Assembly: GCA_900454475.1 (NCBI GenBank)
Contig: UGSS01000002.1
Location: forward strand, 2,437,605-2,501,604
Direction: 5' to 3'
Source of the DNA: [Pasteurella] mairii
GTDB lineage: Bacteria > Pseudomonadota > Gammaproteobacteria > Enterobacterales > Pasteurellaceae
DNA: 64,000 nucleotides
The notes under the pieces were generated by a model, which was given only the letters and a program-made list of their open reading frames with translations, was not told the origin of the DNA and ran no database searches. Below, piece after piece: positions 59,701-64,000 of the stretch. The position numbers were made by a program, and so were the translations under genes. How positions within the stretch are numbered: the stretch's first letter is position 1; each line of letters opens with the position of its first letter.

Positions 59701-60074
59701 AATTATTGAAGATATTCTTAGTTCTTTTTTTATCAGGGTGTTATTTAGCGAACGGTTCTCCTTCATCAATAACATATTGGTTGAAAGATGAACATCAAAT
59801 ATTATATGAGGAGATAAAAATGTGTGAGGAAAAAATATACTCGTTATTGGGGGAACGTTTTTTGTATTTACGTGAAAAGGATAAAAATAATAGTAGTAGC
59901 TTGTCCCCTCAAGAAAGGACTGAATATTATGGCTATTTTTTAAAGTCAAGAGAGCAAGTAAGTAATTGTTTTTATAATCTAGGATATCGTTTTAAAGCCC
60001 CATTATATTGGTGTTTGGCTCAGGATGGAGATAATTCAAGAATATGCATGGAGAATATGAAATATCGGAATTAA
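59697..60074 (+). CDS. Putative immunity lipoprotein, family CYLANGSPS, copy 3
   Basis: 125 residues, lipobox LSGC (Cys15) then YLANGSPS; WLKDEHQILYEE, YSLLGERFLYL, CFYNLGYRFKAPLYWCLAQD. The C-terminus (AQDGDN-RIC-ENM-YRN) is closest to copy 1. Intact reading frame even though its toxin tail lacks the nucleophile, consistent with selection to keep immunity. Confidence 0.78.
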   Translation: MKLLKIFLVLFLSGCYLANGSPSSITYWLKDEHQILYEEIKMCEEKIYSLLGERFLYLREKDKNNSSSLSPQERTEYYGYFLKSREQVSNCFYNLGYRFKAPLYWCLAQDGDNSRICMENMKYRN

Positions 60075-60105
60075 AACTAGTAAGAGTTTAATAAGGTAAA
60101 ATGAT
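60064..60105 (+). repeat. 42-bp direct repeat at cassette boundary, copy 2
   Basis: Second copy of 57939-57980, again covering the end of a lipoprotein gene. It ends exactly where the IS256-type remnant begins. Confidence 0.85.
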
Positions 60106-60389
60106 AAACCGCATTGATTGCCTCAGGAAAGCCTTTTAAGCCATCTACGCAGGCGATAAAAATGTCTTTTAAGCCTCGATTTTGAAGCTCGGTTAGAAAA
60201 TTCGCCTAGAACTTCGCCCCTTCATTTTCAGCTATCCAAAGCCCAAGTAGCTCTTTATGACCGTCAAGATTTATGCCCAGTGTCACAAAGACGGATTTAT
60301 TGAATTCGTGGAAACTGATTAAGGTCTTCTGGTGTTTTGAGGGTTTTGGCAAATTCCGCTGCCAACGCGTAGAGTGGTTTTTCGTTCAT
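60106..60389 (-). pseudogene. IS256-family transposase remnant
   Basis: On the reverse strand the ATG at 60389 gives MNEKPLYALAAEFAKTLKTP, the usual start of the mutator-type transposase. After an internal deletion it reads VFVTLGINLDGHKELLGLWI, AENEGAKF, an in-frame stop, then [20 protein letters not shown] and [14 protein letters not shown]. The catalytic D in [13 protein letters not shown] is kept, but most of the protein is gone. It is cut off at the 42-bp repeat. Confidence 0.85.
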
Positions 60390-60397
60390 AATAAAGT

Positions 60398-60450
60398 ACC
60401 TGTTTCTGATATATTATCTCAGAAACAGGTATTTACACAATTTGGGGGAT
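60398..60450. repeat. IS end: 12-bp inverted repeat and terminal sequence
   Basis: ACCTGTTTCTGA (60398-60409) and TCAGAAACAGGT (60419-60430) flank 9 bp just upstream of the transposase start. The following TTTACACAATTTGGGGGATA resembles the GTGTAAA-type ends of IS256-family elements. Probably the surviving end of the insertion sequence. Confidence 0.5.
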
Positions 60451-60540
60451 AGACTCGATTAGGCGCAATTTAATTTAAGCATTTTAGGTTTATCAAATTT
60501 AGGTTTTATCTTCTACATTTGAGCTTCTACAAATTTTGCA

Positions 60541-60581
60541 AAAAGTGAGTTAATACCTATTATAGGATACTAACTCACTTT
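60541..60581 (-). terminator. Terminator of the reverse-strand haemagglutinin
   Basis: AAAGTGAGTTA / TAACTCACTTT arms around a 19-base centre, 33 bp beyond the stop at 60614. The reverse-strand 3' arm ends in TTTTT. Confidence 0.65.
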
Positions 60582-60613
60582 CCTCTTCCTACTATACGCT
60601 AATATCCAACGAA

Positions 60614-63600
60614 TTAACGCAATTCAACTACTTGGATAAATGGCGTTTGTCCGTTTTTTATCTGCTCTTGGGCTTTTTTTATCATTTCCTCTATATTGGT
60701 ATTTAAGTGTGCTGTAACGGTTGTATGGGTATCTTTTTCAGGAGATATAATTGGTTTTACAAGATTACCGTTTACAACCAAGTTATCTTGTTTGGTATTA
60801 ATATCAACAGGCGTATTGGTTTGTTGACGTTTAATATCAATGTTTGTTTTTATCTCTGCTTTTATACCAGCAATAGCTCCGTTTTTTTGGTCTTGAATTA
60901 GGTTTTTGTTCCAATCTTGGGCAGGATAAGGGGTAAATTTACCGCTACCACCCGCGGAAAGGTTAAGTTTGGTTTCGTTGATTTTATTTACTAAACCGAT
61001 ACTTTGTAAATCGCCCGCTATCGTTCCTGAAACCGTATTTGTGTTTAACGCGCTTCCTGTCAAGGTTGTACTACCAACATTTAACCTTGCCGAGTCACTG
61101 TTTATGATAGTACTGGTATGCGTTTGATTACGCACTACGTTGACATCTAATGAAGCACTGCCACCCGACGGTGTCCAAGTTTGTTCTGAAACACCGCCAT
61201 TAAGAGATAAAATTGCACCTACATTGGTTTTTTGCACATCATTTTGTAATGCTGTAAGATTGAGATTACCTTTACCGCTGTCTAGGTTTACATTTTTGAC
61301 CGTGGTTTGTATACCGGCTAAAGTAATGCCATCATGTGCTTGCACGGTTAAATTTTGGGCGTTTATTGTCCCAGTAGTGTGCGTATTTGTCGCTTCGTGG
61401 TTTACTTTAATATTACCGTTTAAACCGATAGTTGAAATATCTTTGCCAATAGATACACCAGCACCAACCGAAACATCCGTCAATTTTTTATTGTTGTTTG
61501 CTGCGGTGATGACCACATTGTTACCATTAACTTTTGCATTTTCAGCGTCAATATTTGTACCTTGAAGTAAAGTTTGTTTTCCACTTTGGATTTCGACGGA
61601 TTGACCTTTCACCGTGGTGCTCACAGCTTCTTGACTGCTGCCTTTAAGTGAATTCACCGTCGCGCTCACATCTGCTGTCGGAATAGCGGTATTTGCTGCG
61701 GGTATGACTAATGCCCCTACGCCAATGTCAGCTTTAAAACCTCCACCTATTTGGTATTCTCGATCACTTGACTGTGCCAGAACCGCGCTTTCAGCTGCTG
61801 AAAGTGCTACTTTACCGCTTGCTTGCATATCTGCTTGACTGTAAAGGTTTTCTGTATTGATTGCGATATTATTTGCATTCAAACTCGCTTTTTGCGCTTT
61901 TTCAGAGGACGTTTGATTTTGTTGGTAGTTAGCACCGACATTGACCTTGAGATTGACTGTAGTAAGATCACTTGTGCTGCCACTTACACCAATATTCGCT
62001 CCTGCTTTCAATGTTTCTTTGTTAACTGAATTGATGGCAGATTGCAGAGTATGTTGTTGAGATGTGAGATTGAGGTTACCTCCAGCTTGATATTGCGTTG
62101 CAGTATCTTGTAATGTTTGAGCATTGACCGCAATATGATTGCCCGCCTCTAATTTAGTTGCTTGTGCGGTTGTTGTCTGCGTATTTTCATGCCCACCTGT
62201 TGCAGATAATTTTCCTGAACTACTAATGGCTTTTTCCTTGCTAATTTCGGAGGTAATGTGCAATCCAACATCAATATTTTTACTGCTGTCAATTTTTTTA
62301 TTATCAACTGCTAAATGCTCAACTTGATTTGCTTTTTCGATAAGATTATTTCCTGCCACAAGTTGTGACCCTTGGTGTTGAATTTGCTCAGCATGTAAGT
62401 TGAGATCCTTTTTCGCAGCCAGCTGACCGGGTTGGACAGATTCTGTTTGCGTGTTTTGCTGTTGATGATTTACACCGAAAGATACCGTACTTGAGGCGCC
62501 CGAGTTATTCACTTTTGCCGAAACCGTAGTACCTACATTCGTTGATTTTTTATCGGTATTTAAGTGATCAGTTTGAGCAGATGTTTTGAGCTTTTGAGCT
62601 TGAATGGTCAAATCACCTTTGCTGGCAGTGACTTTACCACCTAAAATATTAACATCTTGTGCAACAACGTTGATATTTCCCCCTTCAATCTCCGCGCGTG
62701 TGTGCGTCTCATGACGAGATTGTTGGTTATTATTATAAATACCAAAAGTAATACTGCCTTGAGCTTCAAATTGCGTATTACCTTTGACTATATTAAGAAG
62801 ATCGATTTTTTCTCCTTGACCAATCCCAGTAATAAGCCCTTTTAATGCAGCTTCAGTATTAAACGTGACTTTTGGTTTATCGCCTTTAAATGAAATACCG
62901 AACCCCGCTTCTTCTGTTGTTGATAGGCTGTTATTTTTTGCCCCGTGGACGGTAACAATCGGCGCATCAATAGTTAACGTATCTGCTGCTTGAACTTTAC
63001 TGCCAATCACGTTAATTCCTTCGCTTGAAAGCAGCTGTAGATTAGAGTCAGAGGTTAAGATTGAACCTTGTGCAGTAGAAATATCACTAAAACTATTTTC
63101 TCGCGCTTTAGTGATATCAAATAAAGTGCCTTGGCGGCTATTTTTATGTTCAATAACACGCGCCTCTGCGGTATCAATGACTAATTTACCTTGATTACCT
63201 AAGACATAACCTTCGCCAGCTAAGACACGACTGCCTTTTATATTCACACCATTGCCGGCGTCAATATAAGCAAGTCCTTTTATCGTGAGATCAGTACCGT
63301 GTTGAACGGTTTCGTTTTTACCCGTACCGAGGGTTTTTGAGCCGGCTAAACCGCCCCAAAATTTTTGTCTGTCATCAAGGTGATAAGTATTTTGAGTTTC
63401 TTGACTGGCAAATTCGGCTTTACCTTGATTTTGTATGAGAAATTGCCCATCAATTTGCCCTTTAACCGCACTAAACTGAATATCGCCTCCGCCTAAGGTG
63501 GCATTTTTGAATTGTAGTTCACTGGCAATAAGGTCTTGAGTGTCTGCTGATTGTGAACTTGATCCTGTTTTTAGCCGAATGGTTTCATTTTTAAACTTAC

Positions 63601-64000
63601 TTTCGGCTTCTGTCCACGTTGATTGGGCGACGCCTTTCAAGTCAATACCGTTTTCTCCATATATAAACGCATCTTGACTGTTTAATTTCACTGCCTCACC
63701 GGTAATTTTCCCTTTGGTTGCAACGACATTTAACTTATCTGAAGAAACCGTTGTGCGATGGACTGTTTGTTTTTGGGTGTTATCTATTTCTTCACGGAAC
63801 CAAAGCCCTTTAGACTGATGTTTACGCGTATTGTGTTCATCAATTGTGGTTTGAGTACCGAAATGGGTTTCCCCGCCAATCAAACCGGCTTGTTTGGTTT
63901 GCAAATCTGCTCCGACAATATCAAGACGATTTTCAACATCAACAATTAAATTATCCGCTTTAACGGTAGTTTTTTGGTATTTTTCATTTTTGGTTGAATG
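60614..64000 (-). CDS. Filamentous haemagglutinin-like exoprotein, C-terminal part (5' end beyond window)
   Basis: The reverse-strand frame is open from the window edge to 60614, more than 1,125 residues. It consists of haemagglutinin/FHA repeats (IETANQVEHL-like blocks, SAAESAVLAQSSDREYQIGG, KLNVVATKGKITGEAVKLNS). The C-terminus is short and charged (EEMIKKAQEQIKNGQTPFIQ then VVELR), with no toxin-like domain and no immunity-type gene after it. It runs convergently toward the toxin-cassette array. Whether it has a TPS domain and a TpsB partner lies outside the window. Confidence 0.82.
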   Translation of the reverse strand, partial: HSTKNEKYQKTTVKADNLIVDVENRLDIVGADLQTKQAGLIGGETHFGTQTTIDEHNTRKHQSKGLWFREEIDNTQKQTVHRTTVSSDKLNVVATKGKITGEAVKLNSQDAFIYGENGIDLKGVAQSTWTEAESKFKNETIRLKTGSSSQSADTQDLIASELQFKNATLGGGDIQFSAVKGQIDGQFLIQNQGKAEFASQETQNTYHLDDRQKFWGGLAGSKTLGTGKNETVQHGTDLTIKGLAYIDAGNGVNIKGSRVLAGEGYVLGNQGKLVIDTAEARVIEHKNSRQGTLFDITKARENSFSDISTAQGSILTSDSNLQLLSSEGINVIGSKVQAADTLTIDAPIVTVHGAKNNSLSTTEEAGFGISFKGDKPKVTFNTEAALKGLITGIGQGEKIDLLNIVKGNTQFEAQGSITFGIYNNNQQSRHETHTRAEIEGGNINVVAQDVNILGGKVTASKGDLTIQAQKLKTSAQTDHLNTDKKSTNVGTTVSAKVNNSGASSTVSFGVNHQQQNTQTESVQPGQLAAKKDLNLHAEQIQHQGSQLVAGNNLIEKANQVEHLAVDNKKIDSSKNIDVGLHITSEISKEKAISSSGKLSATGGHENTQTTTAQATKLEAGNHIAVNAQTLQDTATQYQAGGNLNLTSQQHTLQSAINSVNKETLKAGANIGVSGSTSDLTTVNLKVNVGANYQQNQTSSEKAQKASLNANNIAINTENLYSQADMQASGKVALSAAESAVLAQSSDREYQIGGGFKADIGVGALVIPAANTAIPTADVSATVNSLKGSSQEAVSTTVKGQSVEIQSGKQTLLQGTNIDAENAKVNGNNVVITAANNNKKLTDVSVGAGVSIGKDISTIGLNGNIKVNHEATNTHTTGTINAQNLTVQAHDGITLAGIQTTVKNVNLDSGKGNLNLTALQNDVQKTNVGAILSLNGGVSEQTWTPSGGSASLDVNVVRNQTHTSTIINSDSARLNVGSTTLTGSALNTNTVSGTIAGDLQSIGLVNKINETKLNLSAGGSGKFTPYPAQDWNKNLIQDQKNGAIAGIKAEIKTNIDIKRQQTNTPVDINTKQDNLVVNGNLVKPIISPEKDTHTTVTAHLNTNIEEMIKKAQEQIKNGQTPFIQVVELR

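Overview
The window comes from a Pasteurellaceae chromosome. The DNA-uptake signal AAGTGCGGT and its complement recur between and inside genes, often as inverted pairs, which is the Haemophilus influenzae-type signal (Haemophilus, Aggregatibacter, Pasteurella, Avibacterium, Basfia side of the family, not the Actinobacillus pleuropneumoniae side). Gene content agrees: a peroxiredoxin-glutaredoxin fusion beside oxyR, slyX-fkpA-yheO-tusDCB, sdaCA, an lpt6-like gene next to gltX, and dmsABC. The species cannot be fixed from the sequence alone.

Layout. 1-5.0 kb: redox and envelope housekeeping (fabR and oxyR divergent from the PGdx gene; slyX, fkpA, yheO, tusDCB). 5.0-12.0 kb: a contingency region with two poly-G tracts, an orphan autotransporter signal (ESPR) fused to an IS3-type transposase tail, and a giant trimeric autotransporter adhesin whose ESPR is out of frame at a 12-G tract. 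12.0-17.7 kb: sdaA/sdaC serine catabolism, a yafJ-type amidotransferase, then about 1 kb of gene-poor DNA with hairpins and a truncated integrase beside tRNA-Ala(GGC). 17.7-28.8 kb: gltX, four identical tRNA-Val(UAC) genes, lpt6-like, gltS, dtd-yihY-ychJ, a polysaccharide deacetylase, yjgR and coaA. 29.0-35.0 kb: a tRNA-tuf transcription unit, secE-nusG, rplKA, recA with an SOS box, and recX. 35.2-39.1 kb: dmsABC. 39.2-44.8 kb: a decayed mutS fragment and a carbohydrate operon (ROK regulator divergent from a dehydrogenase, an FGGY kinase and a GPH symporter) with a perfect CRP-type site. 45.3-60.1 kb: a two-partner-secretion/CdiA-like locus. 60.1-64.0 kb: an IS256-type remnant and the 3' part of another filamentous haemagglutinin on the opposite strand.

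The most interesting system is at 45.3-60.1 kb. A filamentous haemagglutinin, split by one frameshift, ends in a putative serine-hydrolase (lipase-like) toxin domain and is followed directly by a small lipoprotein. Downstream are three more toxin C-terminus plus lipoprotein cassettes, progressively truncated. The toxin tails of two unrelated-looking types have the same candidate triad order and spacing (AHS[RL]G Ser, then Asp 69-75 residues on, then His about 40 further). Every partner is a lipobox-bearing lipoprotein, not a cytosolic immunity protein. My inference is a contact-dependent or secreted phospholipase/esterase toxin family that acts in the envelope and is neutralised by periplasmic lipoproteins, with a store of silent alternative cassettes. 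A 613-bp near-identical direct repeat gives a recombination route from the first orphan onto the main gene.
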